From Epilithonimonas vandammei (GTDB lineage Bacteria; Bacteroidota; Bacteroidia; Flavobacteriales; Weeksellaceae): 64,000 nucleotides of DNA. The notes below the pieces were generated by a model. It was given only the letters and a program-made list of their open reading frames with translations. It searched no databases and was not told where the DNA came from. The translations under genes were made by a program, and so were the position numbers. Positions 17,876 through 26,582 of this stretch are shown here, in pieces (positions within the stretch are counted from its first letter, which is position 1; each line of letters opens with the position of its first letter). The stretch spans positions 3,212,392 to 3,276,391 of the forward strand of contig NZ_CP034161.1 of the NCBI RefSeq assembly GCF_003860525.1. The letters are read 5' to 3'.

Positions 17876-19227
17876 CTTCTACATCCCCGCTCACATTTTC
17901 CAAAACTTCCTACTCAAGGTTTTCTCGTGCGAGGCTTTACACTGTGAACGCCTGCTCTTGCTCGCTTTTCAAATTTAACAATTTTTTTCTTTCAATTGAA
18001 AAAAAATAATTACACTTTTTAAGGACTGACCTACACTTTTAAATTTCAATTGAAAAAAAATATTGAGTTTTATTTCAAAAAATTGCAGAAAAATCGCCAA
18101 TCCCCAAAAGTCTATGTAACATAAAACTACCGCATTATAGTCAGATATTTTGCAAATCCTTGCCGATAATTCATTTTATGTTTTCGCTCCCGCAAATAGA
18201 CTTTTCCTTTCTTTTTTTCTGCATTTTTCTTTTCCCCGAGAATCGGGCAAGTCTTGGTTTTTGTGGGTACAAAGACACATCTTGCAACTTAATTTTTGAT
18301 TTTTTCTAAGAGCTTTAAAAAATGATGTTTATTTTCTTAGGCTTTTATTTAAAACACTGATAGTCAGTATTCATTTTTTGTAAAATCCCTTTTGAGAGCT
18401 CCTCATTTTCACTAAAAAAATAATTTCTTTTTTAGAGCATTTTTTTCTAAGTGTTTTTGCAGAAAAAATAAAATCCTATTATTCTACTAATAATCAATAG
18501 TTTACAACTTGCACCTTGTACTATTTTATGCAGGTGGAGAACTCTACCTTGTACTATTTTTTACAGGTTTTTCCTTAACCTGTGTGCTTTTTATGCAGGT
18601 TATAAAATTCTTTACCTTGCATTATTTTTTATAGGTCTGGAAGATTAAACCTTACACTATTTTTCACAGGTTTGGCTCGATAACCCTGTACTATTTCTTA
18701 CAGGTTCTTTGTTGTCGCTGTTGTTGCAAAATGTGGGATTGTGGTAAAAATTGCAGTTGGCTTAGCATTGGTTTTTTCCATAATTCCACATTTTTAGTTC
18801 TTTTTATAGCTTAACTTTCAACCAAAGGACTTTCGGAGCTTCGGCGCATTTTATCCGCTTTTTCGGGTGGTTGTAGAAGTTGGCAAAAAGTCTTTTTCTT
18901 GCGGTTGGTTGAGTTCGGGAAGCATTGGCAAGGTAGGAAGCGGAATACTTTGTATGTAGTGTAGGAAAGCATTTTACATAATCCCAAATTATAGGCAAAA
19001 ATGGTGCTGGTTTGTGCGTAACGAAGCTTCAGCGGAGTGGAGAACAACGTTTTTGCGTTGGCAATTGCGTATAATTTTGATTATGTAATTTGCTGTGGCA
19101 TTAAAGCGTTGGAAAAGCTTCGGACGAGCGTCGGCGGAAAATGTCTTTTTTAGTTTTGGGGGCGGGAAAACTACTCAAAAATGCAAGCGTTGGACTTTCT
19201 TGGTTCTTGGTTCTTTTGTCTTGGCTC
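17876..19227. other. non-coding end of element copy 1
   Basis: About 1.35 kb without a credible gene. From the att side: a stop codon (TAG) two codons from att in the rhs frame; a duplicated word TTTCAATTGAAAAAAAA (near 17986 and 18044); AT-rich DNA; six 23-bp iterons (18513-18705); and a GC-richer part with an inverted repeat, TTACATAATCCCAAATTATA (18974-18993) against TATAATTTTGATTATGTAA (19070-19088). This is a plausible att-arm/replication region. Small frames at 18804-19047 have no family features and poor codon use. Confidence 0.7.
18513..18705. repeat. six 23-bp iterons (copy 1)
   Basis: Repeats at 18513, 18546, 18578, 18614, 18649 and 18683, each 23 bp, spaced 32-36 bp start to start (about three helical turns). 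Pattern: starts ACCTTGTACTATTT, ends ACAGGT; the ends are an imperfect dyad (ACCT...AGGT). The internal TTGTAC is also in the att arm GTTGTAC. Candidate binding sites for the recombinases (arm sites) or for replication initiation by the primase. Confidence 0.85.
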
Positions 19228-20091
19228 TTATTTTATCGGGTGGAACTGATTAATCGCTGTTTGTAACGCATTTATTCCTGTTTCTTTGTATTTCTCCGTG
19301 GTGTCTGCGTGTTTATGTCCTGCAAAATATTGAACTTTTCGTAAGTTTTCTCCGTTGTCTAATTTTAATTTTATCACGCTTTGTCGGATTCTTGTGGAAG
19401 TCAATCGTTTTGTAAACTGCTTTTGATAGGTTGAGACTAAATAATTAATGTCTTCTTTTGTAGTTTTAGTTCCTAATTTTCCGAGTAAAAAATAATTTTC
19501 TGTTTCGGTTCTAAATGTTACTAATTTCGCTCTTTCTTCCTGTAAATACTGATAAAATAATAGGATTTGTTCGGCTTTTAAATTCAATATTCTTTCGTTG
19601 GTAATTGCTGTTTTTTGAACTTTTATTTTGGCTTCTTTCAGATCTAAATCTTCAATCTTTAATCTTTCAATATCTCCGACTAATAGCGCTTGATTAACGA
19701 GTAAACTGATGATAATTTGATTCCGTTTTGTAAGTATTGGATAACGTTCTTCTCTTGGTTCTAATAACTTCTGCAATTCTTTTTCTGTCAGTAATTCCTG
19801 TAATTGGATTGGGTTTTCTTTTCCGTCTTTTATTCTGATGGGTTTCGCAGGATTATGTTTTACTTTTCCCGTTTCCTGTAAGTATTCAAAGTATTTTTTT
19901 ATCGCCTGTAAAATCTTGTGTGTGCTTTGTGGACTATTGGTTTTTCTGACCAGTTCTATATAATCCATAATATTCTGATGGCTTATTTTTGCAGGATTTT
20001 TATAATGTCTTTTGAACTTTTCTATTTCATACAAATATCCTTGTGCAGAGCTTTCTGATAAATGATTTTCTAAATATTCTCTGATTTCCAT
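19228..20091 (-). CDS. tyrosine recombinase B with degenerate active site (copy 1)
   Basis: 287 residues; N-terminal SAM-like core-binding domain (1-85) and C-terminal catalytic domain. Aligned without gaps to recombinase A near the key boxes, it lacks Arg I (Leu137 in QALLVGD instead of GLRRNE) and the box II His (Thr233 in TRIR instead of HCLR), but keeps Arg236, His259 (AGHKH) and nucleophile Tyr268. It may therefore depend on its partner for catalysis, or have a structural role. Its start codon lies inside the end of the recombinase A gene (22-bp overlap), so the two are probably co-translated. Paired recombinases are known in elements such as Tn554. Confidence 0.88.
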   Translation of the reverse strand: MEIREYLENHLSESSAQGYLYEIEKFKRHYKNPAKISHQNIMDYIELVRKTNSPQSTHKILQAIKKYFEYLQETGKVKHNPAKPIRIKDGKENPIQLQELLTEKELQKLLEPREERYPILTKRNQIIISLLVNQALLVGDIERLKIEDLDLKEAKIKVQKTAITNERILNLKAEQILLFYQYLQEERAKLVTFRTETENYFLLGKLGTKTTKEDINYLVSTYQKQFTKRLTSTRIRQSVIKLKLDNGENLRKVQYFAGHKHADTTEKYKETGINALQTAINQFHPIK

Positions 20092-20891
20092 TTGGCTTTT
20101 ATTCTTGTGTAAATCTGTGTTGTTCCTAAATATTCGTGTCCTAAAAAATCTCTCACTTTCTCAAGTTCCATTCCCTGTTCTAGAAGTTGTGTTGCAATGG
20201 TATGTCTTAAACAATGCAATGTAAATCCTTGATTATTTAATTCTGCTTTTTTGAGTAACTTTTTAAATTCTTCGTAGATTCTTGTTGCTGTAATGTTCAA
20301 TAAATATTCTTTTCCTTCAGATGAAAAAATAAAATCTTTAATATCTTTCTGAACTTGTTTTGTAAATGGAATAACTCTTCTTTTTTTACCTTTTCCTTTT
20401 CTGATATACAGCAGATTATTTTCTAAATCTATATCGTTTATTTTCAGTTCTCCCGCTTCATTTCTTCTCAGTCCACAAGCATAACATAGATGTAATATGA
20501 TGGTTTGTAATTCGCTACTTTTATCGTATAATTTTCTGATTTCTTCGTTTGTAAATACCTTTCTTTCTTCTGATTTTGGTTGCTTTATTTTCAGTTGGTA
20601 AGGACTTATTTTTATGATTCCGTTTCTTTGTAAATAATCAAAGTAAAGTCTAATAGATAGTAAGATTCCTGCAATATAACTTTCACTAAATAGTTTTTTT
20701 GTTCTCTTTCCTTTTACCGTTTTTATATGGTGGTAATAGTTTAAAATATCTTCGGATTTTATTGCTGTATTCTCTTTTTTGATAAACTCTAAAAATGTTC
20801 TTATTTGCTTTGGATAGGTGTTTACAACGGTTTTGCAATACCCTAAACTCTGTAATTCTTTTCTGAATAAATAAATATTTTCGTCACTCAT
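20070..20891 (-). CDS. tyrosine recombinase A, complete catalytic set (copy 1)
   Basis: 273 residues of the XerC/XerD/phage-integrase family. Core-binding domain 1-95, catalytic domain from about 110. All catalytic residues visible: Arg142 (GLRRNE), lysine in the KGKGKKRR hairpin, His226 and Arg229 (HCLRHT), His252 (GHEYLG) and Tyr261 (QIYTR). Expected to cut and rejoin at the 9-bp att cores in the rhs gene. Overlaps recombinase B downstream; the primase gene lies upstream on the same strand. One TTAGCGTTCC-type word in inverted orientation lies upstream of its start (20936-20945). Confidence 0.93.
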   Translation of the reverse strand: MSDENIYLFRKELQSLGYCKTVVNTYPKQIRTFLEFIKKENTAIKSEDILNYYHHIKTVKGKRTKKLFSESYIAGILLSIRLYFDYLQRNGIIKISPYQLKIKQPKSEERKVFTNEEIRKLYDKSSELQTIILHLCYACGLRRNEAGELKINDIDLENNLLYIRKGKGKKRRVIPFTKQVQKDIKDFIFSSEGKEYLLNITATRIYEEFKKLLKKAELNNQGFTLHCLRHTIATQLLEQGMELEKVRDFLGHEYLGTTQIYTRIKAKWKSENI

Positions 20892-21007
20892 TTTTATAAG
20901 TATGATGGTTTTGCTTACTCAATATTTTAAATTTTGGAACGCTAAATTAGTTCTCGGTTGATAGTTGTTGGTTGTCAGTATTTTACGCTGTTGTACTTTG
21001 CTTTTTA

Positions 21008-21046
21008 GTGTTCCATTAGCGTTCCTTTTGTGTTCCATTAGCGTTC
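21008..21046. repeat. direct repeat GTGTTCCATTAGCGTTC x2 at the primase 3' end
   Basis: Copies at 21008-21024 and 21030-21046, 22 bp apart, overlapping the primase stop codon; an inverted GGAACGCTAA lies at 20936-20945 before recombinase A. May be slippage or a binding site controlling the recombinase genes. Confidence 0.55.
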
Positions 21047-23310
21047 TTCAACTGTTGTATTTGATTGTTTAAAAACTCTTTAATTTCAGTTCTCAATTTC
21101 TGATGATTATCCCAATAACTGATTTTATATTTGATTCCTTTATTAGAAAAACCTCCTGTTTGCTTGATGTAATCTAATTCCGTCAATGCTTGTATATATC
21201 GGAACATCTGCGTTTTACTGATATTAAATTCTTGCCTTATTTCTCTTAAAATAAATTCTTGATTTTCGTTTTTTACATACTTCTTTAATCTTTCGTAGAA
21301 CTGTCTTAAACTCCCATCTAATTCATCAACCTTTAAAACAATGCTCTCAAACAATACTTCTGTAGCCTGTTCTATATCTTCTATTTCTGTGATTAAAAAA
21401 CCGTTTTTAACTTCCCTTTGATACTGATTAATAAAAGTAACCTGCTTTATTACCGCTTGATACATTTCGTTCAATCTCCTTATTTTATGCACCTTTTCGG
21501 GTAACTGTAATTTGGTTGCAAACGGATTTATAACCTCGTAATACTTTAAATTTCGCACTAATTTCTGTACAAAACCGATTGCTTTTTCCTGCTGGTTTCT
21601 GTCGATTTCTCCTGCGTTTCTGCGGTTCTGATACTCGATGATTCTCTGTGTTTGTTCTTTGCTTTCATCAACTGCCAATAAAAAACTCCTGCTCATATTA
21701 TCCTCATACGTTTCTCCTTTTGTCGTCGCACTTAAACTGCTGAACTGACCTTTTACAATCTTATGGGAAGATTTGTTGTTTCCTTTTTTGTCTTTTATTG
21801 TAACCGAACTTCTTAAAACCTGGTTCGATATAAATTCTCTCAGCGCATACAATGCATCTTCTTTTAATCCGTCCAGATCTTCTATTATTATGATCTTTTG
21901 AAACAGGTCAAATTCTCCCCAATTATATAAGCTTGATTCTGTAATTCGAGTAAATCTCAGCACGTCTTCCTGTGGCATTAAATCCGCTATTCTTGATATG
22001 ATATGTGTTTTTCCGCTTCCGCTTGAACCTTGTACTATTCCGTGCAGTGGACTTTTATTCAGGTAACTTATCGTAATCAAGAACAATAATAATCTGCTGT
22101 TTTCTTCGCCGATTATTCCCGCTTTTTCAATAAGTTGGTTTAAGGATTTCAATAGGTCTTTTTGTTCTAAAAATTCTATTATTGTTTTCGGTTCTATTCT
22201 TGGTTCTACTTCTGTAACTTTTATTTTTTCAGTTTTTTCTTCAGTAGAAAATAAAGATTTCCTTTCTTCTAAAAGTTGTATAAATATTGTTTCATCGTGT
22301 AATTGTAAAGTCTCATTTACGTCATTATTAGGAAGTTCAATTGTAGATACCTTATAATTTCTAAATTCTTCTGCATATTTCTTAACTGCCTTTCTTCCTG
22401 CATCGTCATTATCAAAACAGAAAATAATTTCCTCTAATTCTTTGAGTTCTTGTATCGCTTTTAAAATCTCCTCGTTCAATCCATTCGTCCCAAAACAGCT
22501 TATAAGACTGTAATTATCTCTTATCTCTTTTATTTGGAGTAAACTCGCACAATCTATAATTGCTTCCGTTAAAATCAGTTTTTTAGTATCTGATTTCGGG
22601 TAGTTCGGATAAATTCCGGAACGATTCTTTAGATAAAAATGTTTGCCGTTTTTGTTCTCTACGATTGCTCTAAAATAAAAGCTTACAATTTCTCCAGATT
22701 TATTTTTCAAAGGAAAAGCAATACATTTATTCGCAAAAATACTGTAGCCTTTTTCGCCTGTTCTGTTGTTAATGAGCCCTTTATCTAATAATAAACCAAC
22801 TTCTAAAGCATTGCTGATTAATTCTTCGCTTTTTCTTTCTCCGTGATGGAACTGACCGCTGTTATAACCAATCTCTAAAATGGAGTTATCCAAATTCCTT
22901 TTCTCAATATATTCTTTTGCAGGATTGGAACAATACAACGCTTTCCTAAAATAACTAAAGGTATTTTCTAAAAAAAGGGCAGACCTTTCTCCTGAGAGAT
23001 TAGTCCGCCCAAGGTTCTCCGCAGTACCTCTAATATTTTTTACTGATAATTGTTCATTGCCAATTAAACTCTCTGCTTTCTTTATCGCTTCGTGTTTTGT
23101 GAGTTTCTCATAATCTTCTATAAATTGGATTACATCGCCTGTCTTTCCGCAACTGTGGCATTTGTAAAAGTTCTTTTCTAAATTCACTTGCAGACTCGCT
23201 GTTTTGTCTTCGTGATAAAAACAATGGAGCATTTTATTTTTTGGCTGTAAATTGTAATGCTTCAGGACTTCGGATAAACTTAATTGTTGTTTTATGAGAG
23301 AGATTTCCAT
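21016..23310 (-). CDS. CHC2 zinc finger-TOPRIM primase fused to a P-loop ATPase (copy 1)
   Basis: 764 residues. CHC2 zinc finger (Cys30, His33, Cys51, Cys54) as in DnaG primases; TOPRIM domain with Glu249 (LILTEAI) and the acidic FCFDNDDAG (298-304); AAA/helicase-like ATPase with Walker A GSSGSGKT (428-435), Walker B IIIIEDLD (473-480) and a candidate arginine finger in MSRSF; C-terminal winged-helix-like segment (about 680-745, FNISKTQMFRYIQAL). Suggests priming and unwinding for replication of an excised circular form. First gene of the element's minus-strand operon, with a strong promoter. Confidence 0.88.
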   Translation of the reverse strand: MEISLIKQQLSLSEVLKHYNLQPKNKMLHCFYHEDKTASLQVNLEKNFYKCHSCGKTGDVIQFIEDYEKLTKHEAIKKAESLIGNEQLSVKNIRGTAENLGRTNLSGERSALFLENTFSYFRKALYCSNPAKEYIEKRNLDNSILEIGYNSGQFHHGERKSEELISNALEVGLLLDKGLINNRTGEKGYSIFANKCIAFPLKNKSGEIVSFYFRAIVENKNGKHFYLKNRSGIYPNYPKSDTKKLILTEAIIDCASLLQIKEIRDNYSLISCFGTNGLNEEILKAIQELKELEEIIFCFDNDDAGRKAVKKYAEEFRNYKVSTIELPNNDVNETLQLHDETIFIQLLEERKSLFSTEEKTEKIKVTEVEPRIEPKTIIEFLEQKDLLKSLNQLIEKAGIIGEENSRLLLFLITISYLNKSPLHGIVQGSSGSGKTHIISRIADLMPQEDVLRFTRITESSLYNWGEFDLFQKIIIIEDLDGLKEDALYALREFISNQVLRSSVTIKDKKGNNKSSHKIVKGQFSSLSATTKGETYEDNMSRSFLLAVDESKEQTQRIIEYQNRRNAGEIDRNQQEKAIGFVQKLVRNLKYYEVINPFATKLQLPEKVHKIRRLNEMYQAVIKQVTFINQYQREVKNGFLITEIEDIEQATEVLFESIVLKVDELDGSLRQFYERLKKYVKNENQEFILREIRQEFNISKTQMFRYIQALTELDYIKQTGGFSNKGIKYKISYWDNHQKLRTEIKEFLNNQIQQLKNANGTQKER

Positions 23311-23352
23311 AGAAGAAAATTTTTGAAAAAACTTTGATTAACCTTTTTCGGT

Positions 23353-23383
23353 CAAAATTAATCTAATCAAATGAATTAACAAA
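23353..23383 (-). promoter_or_regulatory. primase/recombinase operon promoter (copy 1)
   Basis: Perfect Bacteroidetes promoter on the minus strand: TTTG (23380-23383), 19-bp spacer, TAATTTTG (23353-23360); about 40 bp before the primase ATG. It is back to back with the regulator promoter. Confidence 0.8.
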
Positions 23384-23418
23384 ATCTTTTAGTATTTTAT
23401 TTTATCGTAAAAGGTTTA

Positions 23419-23426
23419 TATATTTG
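23419..23426 (+). promoter_or_regulatory. regulator promoter, -7 element (copy 1)
   Basis: TATATTTG (consensus TAnnTTTG), 50 bp before the regulator ATG; a weak -33 (TTTT) lies 20 bp upstream. It is divergent from the primase promoter with only about 35 bp between the -7 boxes' inner ends, a natural place for an operator. Confidence 0.55.
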
Positions 23427-23476
23427 TCTAATACAAACAATACACGGCTATTATTAGCCTTTTAAGATTAATTGTT

Positions 23477-23821
23477 ATGATAACTTTTGGAAAAAAAATA
23501 GCATTGCTCCGTAAGGATTTAGGATTAAGCCAAACAGAACTGGCTAAAAATCTTAATACCTCTGTAAGTGTGATTTCACGATATGAAAGAGATGAGATGA
23601 CACCATCCGTAGACACAGCTAAAAAACTGGCGGAGTTGCTCGGTTCTACTGTCGGTTATTTGCTCGGGGAAACTGACAACGCTAATCTTTTCAAAGATCC
23701 TGCAATGTTGCAAAGATTATCCGAACTGGAAAATATGCAAACCGAAGATAAAACCCACATTCTACACGTTCTCGATAACTTTATTAAAGCTGTGAAACTT
23801 AAAAATATTGCTGCGCTGTAA
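23477..23821 (+). CDS. Xre-family helix-turn-helix regulator (copy 1)
   Basis: 114 residues. HTH_3 domain at about 5-62: IALLRKDLGLSQTELAKNLNTSVSVISRYERDEMTPSVDTAKKLAELL, the phage Cro/CI-like fold; the C-terminal part is helical and may dimerise. Transcribed away from the primase/recombinase operon, whose promoter overlaps its control region, so it probably represses that operon (inference from arrangement). It is the only plus-strand gene of the element and has its own perfect-palindrome terminator. Confidence 0.92.
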   Translation: MITFGKKIALLRKDLGLSQTELAKNLNTSVSVISRYERDEMTPSVDTAKKLAELLGSTVGYLLGETDNANLFKDPAMLQRLSELENMQTEDKTHILHVLDNFIKAVKLKNIAAL

Positions 23822-23827
23822 AACAAA

Positions 23828-23849
23828 AACCCTCGCAATTGCGAGGGTT
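23828..23849 (+). terminator. terminator of the regulator gene (copy 1)
   Basis: Perfect 22-bp palindrome AACCCTCGCAATTGCGAGGGTT followed by ATTTATTG, 7 bp after the stop. It may also end the minus-strand rhs transcript coming the other way. Confidence 0.88.
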
Positions 23850-23881
23850 ATTTATTGTTGCTCACGGTTTATAAATCCGCG

Positions 23882-24391
23882 TCATCGGTTTTTTTTTGGT
23901 GGTGGAACTAATTCATATTCCTTCATCGGATAAAAATATTTTCTTAAATCCCCTTTTACAATGAGCTCTAAGTTATTTAAATCTTTTATCTTATACATTA
24001 CTCCTTTTTGATAATCATTACCGCTGTAATATGGCGGAAGTAAATTATCTATTTGAGATTTCATCGTCTTTTCATTTAATATGTTGTATGTTGGTTTATA
24101 TGGCTCTGTAATTACTATGTTCTTGCCTTTATATTCAATCTTTAAATGCTTTTTTATAGTTGTGGTAGGAGTTAATGTATTTTCATATTTTGTAGACATA
24201 ACAATTAAAGTATCATACCTACATATTATATAAAAATTCTTATCCTCTTTAGATATATTTTGACTTAAATCCGAAACGCTTTTAAAAACCTTATTCTCGA
24301 TTTCTTCAGAAGAAAAGTATTTAGCTTCGCTATTTTTAGTGCAAGAAAAGAGCGCAGTTAAAACCATTGTTGCATAAATTATATTTCTCAT
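23882..24391 (-). CDS. putative immunity lipoprotein for tip A (copy 1)
   Basis: 169 residues; lipoprotein signal MRNIIYATMVLTALFSC. Start overlaps the tip A stop (ATGA, 24388-24391), indicating translational coupling. No domain recognised; a proline-rich C-terminus (VPPPKKNR). Immunity role is inferred from position after an RHS tip. In this copy it follows an orphan tip with no promoter in sight, so its expression is uncertain. Confidence 0.75.
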   Translation of the reverse strand: MRNIIYATMVLTALFSCTKNSEAKYFSSEEIENKVFKSVSDLSQNISKEDKNFYIICRYDTLIVMSTKYENTLTPTTTIKKHLKIEYKGKNIVITEPYKPTYNILNEKTMKSQIDNLLPPYYSGNDYQKGVMYKIKDLNNLELIVKGDLRKYFYPMKEYELVPPPKKNR

Positions 24392-25230
24392 TTCAAATTT
24401 TTTAAATCTATAGTGCTACCCATATTTTTCTTATAAATTTCTTTGTTTAACCAATGATATTTCCAAAAAACACTTTTACCTTCATTAGGAGCGTAGTATA
24501 GATAATGTCCTGGATAAGTGGTCTTGCCTCCTGTTCTATAATAGTAATAGTTATCTCCTTGTCTAGATATTCCATAATCACCATTTGTCATACCGTTTAT
24601 AGGCGACGGTCCATTTACATTCTTATGAGAATGTATTTCAAAAAGTAATTTTGACATTGATTGATTTTGGAAATTAGAGGGCGTTAAATCAGCAATATGC
24701 CCTGTAAATAATGTATAGGATGTTTTATTGCCAACTTGAAAGGCATTTAATCCCCATTCTACATTAGAATTTTTGGCAGCAAACATATAAACATTTGCAG
24801 CATCATTAGAATTTGTAGTTCTAGCATAATTGATTTTATCAAAACCATTAGCTTTATCAGAAGTTGTTTGAGTTGCTAAATCTCCAATAACAGAGCTATC
24901 GGAAGCTTTTGCTTTTTGAACAGTAACGCTTTTGGACGTATCTACATTTCCTTTTTTATCTGTAGCATATAATGTATCGGATTTATCATTGGTTTCTTTG
25001 ATTAGTTTAACATCTCCGTTTTTAAGAAGTTTGTAATCATTTTCCACCTGCATTCCGTCAGGGTCGTAATTGGAAATTGGATTGCCTAAGACATAGGCGT
25101 AAGGTGTGGATTCGTAGTATTTTTCGGAAAGTGGATCGTGTTGTCCCCAAATTACAGCATCCGGCATATACATTCTTGCGCCGTAGTCATACATCCCGGT
25201 CTCTTGAAGTTCCTTGCCGTTGTACTTGTA
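24388..25230 (-). pseudogene. orphan RHS C-terminal tip A (copy 1)
   Basis: Identical to the last 280 residues of the full RHS protein (31743-35348), but its upstream neighbour is the element end, not the RHS core. Reading back from YKY in the rhs frame meets TAG two codons before att, so it cannot be made as a fusion; the first internal ATG is at 25194 (MYDYGARMYMPD). Content: end of the RHS core (DPLSEKYYESTPYAYVLGNPI), then the tip with FEIHSHKNVNGPSP, a JAB-like metalloprotease signature. Silent reserve copy or by-product of tandem integration. Confidence 0.85.
25222..25230 (-). other. att core, junction between the two element copies
   Basis: TACAAGTAC on the minus strand. Left side (low coordinates) is the element's tip A end, right side the element's non-coding end; this is the arrangement a circular form would have at its joint. 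Confidence 0.88.
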
Positions 25231-26582
25231 CTTCTACATCCCCGCTCACATTTTCCAAAACTTCCTACTCAAGGTTTTCTCGTGCGAGGCTTTACACTGT
25301 GAACGCCTGCTCTTGCTCGCTTTTCAAATTTAACAATTTTTTTCTTTCAATTGAAAAAAAATAATTACACTTTTTAAGGACTGACCTACACTTTTAAATT
25401 TCAATTGAAAAAAAATATTGAGTTTTATTTCAAAAAATTGCAGAAAAATCGCCAATCCCCAAAAGTCTATGTAACATAAAACTACCGCATTATAGTCAGA
25501 TATTTTGCAAATCCTTGCCGATAATTCATTTTATGTTTTCGCTCCCGCAAATAGACTTTTCCTTTCTTTTTTTCTGCATTTTTCTTTTCCCCGAGAATCG
25601 GGCAAGTCTTGGTTTTTGTGGGTACAAAGACACATCTTGCAACTTAATTTTTGATTTTTTCTAAGAGCTTTAAAAAATGATGTTTATTTTCTTAGGCTTT
25701 TATTTAAAACACTGATAGTCAGTATTCATTTTTTGTAAAATCCCTTTTGAGAGCTCCTCATTTTCACTAAAAAAATAATTTCTTTTTTAGAGCATTTTTT
25801 TCTAAGTGTTTTTGCAGAAAAAATAAAATCCTATTATTCTACTAATAATCAATAGTTTACAACTTGCACCTTGTACTATTTTATGCAGGTGGAGAACTCT
25901 ACCTTGTACTATTTTTTACAGGTTTTTCCTTAACCTGTGTGCTTTTTATGCAGGTTATAAAATTCTTTACCTTGCATTATTTTTTATAGGTCTGGAAGAT
26001 TAAACCTTACACTATTTTTCACAGGTTTGGCTCGATAACCCTGTACTATTTCTTACAGGTTCTTTGTTGTCGCTGTTGTTGCAAAATGTGGGATTGTGGT
26101 AAAAATTGCAGTTGGCTTAGCATTGGTTTTTTCCATAATTCCACATTTTTAGTTCTTTTTATAGCTTAACTTTCAACCAAAGGACTTTCGGAGCTTCGGC
26201 GCATTTTATCCGCTTTTTCGGGTGGTTGTAGAAGTTGGCAAAAAGTCTTTTTCTTGCGGTTGGTTGAGTTCGGGAAGCATTGGCAAGGTAGGAAGCGGAA
26301 TACTTTGTATGTAGTGTAGGAAAGCATTTTACATAATCCCAAATTATAGGCAAAAATGGTGCTGGTTTGTGCGTAACGAAGCTTCAGCGGAGTGGAGAAC
26401 AACGTTTTTGCGTTGGCAATTGCGTATAATTTTGATTATGTAATTTGCTGTGGCATTAAAGCGTTGGAAAAGCTTCGGACGAGCGTCGGCGGAAAATGTC
26501 TTTTTTAGTTTTGGGGGCGGGAAAACTACTCAAAAATGCAAGCGTTGGACTTTCTTGGTTCTTGGTTCTTTTGTCTTGGCTC
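25231..26582. other. non-coding end of element copy 2
   Basis: Same content as 17876-19227: in-frame TAG beside att, duplicated TTTCAATTGAAAAAAAA word, iterons, and the inverted repeat now at 26329-26348 and 26425-26443. It separates orphan tip A of copy 1 from the recombinase genes of copy 2. No minus-strand promoter that could drive the orphan tip was recognised within its last 100 bp. Confidence 0.7.
25868..26060. repeat. six 23-bp iterons (copy 2)
   Basis: Same six repeats as at 18513-18705, shifted by 7,355 bp (starts 25868, 25901, 25933, 25969, 26004, 26038). Confidence 0.85.

Larger units (their letters stand above)
17867..25221 (-). mobile_element. RHS-tip-carrying integrative element, copy 1
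   Basis: 7,355-bp unit bounded by 9-bp direct repeats (att cores). In minus-strand order it carries: orphan RHS tip A and immunity gene, a divergent Xre-type regulator, a primase/ATPase gene, two tyrosine recombinase genes and a 1.35-kb non-coding end with iterons. All genes translate identically to those of copy 2 (offset exactly 7,355). No conjugation or transposase genes, so spread would rely on recombinase-mediated excision/integration and another transfer route. Unlike classical integrative elements, its cargo is the 3' end of the gene it inserts into. Confidence 0.9.

Noticed and set aside
18513..18705. CRISPR array
   Set aside because: Repeats of 23 bp are degenerate and separated by only 9-13 bp, too short for spacers; no cas genes nearby. 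Better read as iterons.
18804..19047. Small minus-strand genes of 64 and 78 codons in the element's non-coding end (also at 26159-26402)
   Set aside because: Overlapping frames with unusual composition and no recognisable domain; part of the region is inverted-repeat DNA. Identical occurrence in copy 2 is due to the duplication, not selection.
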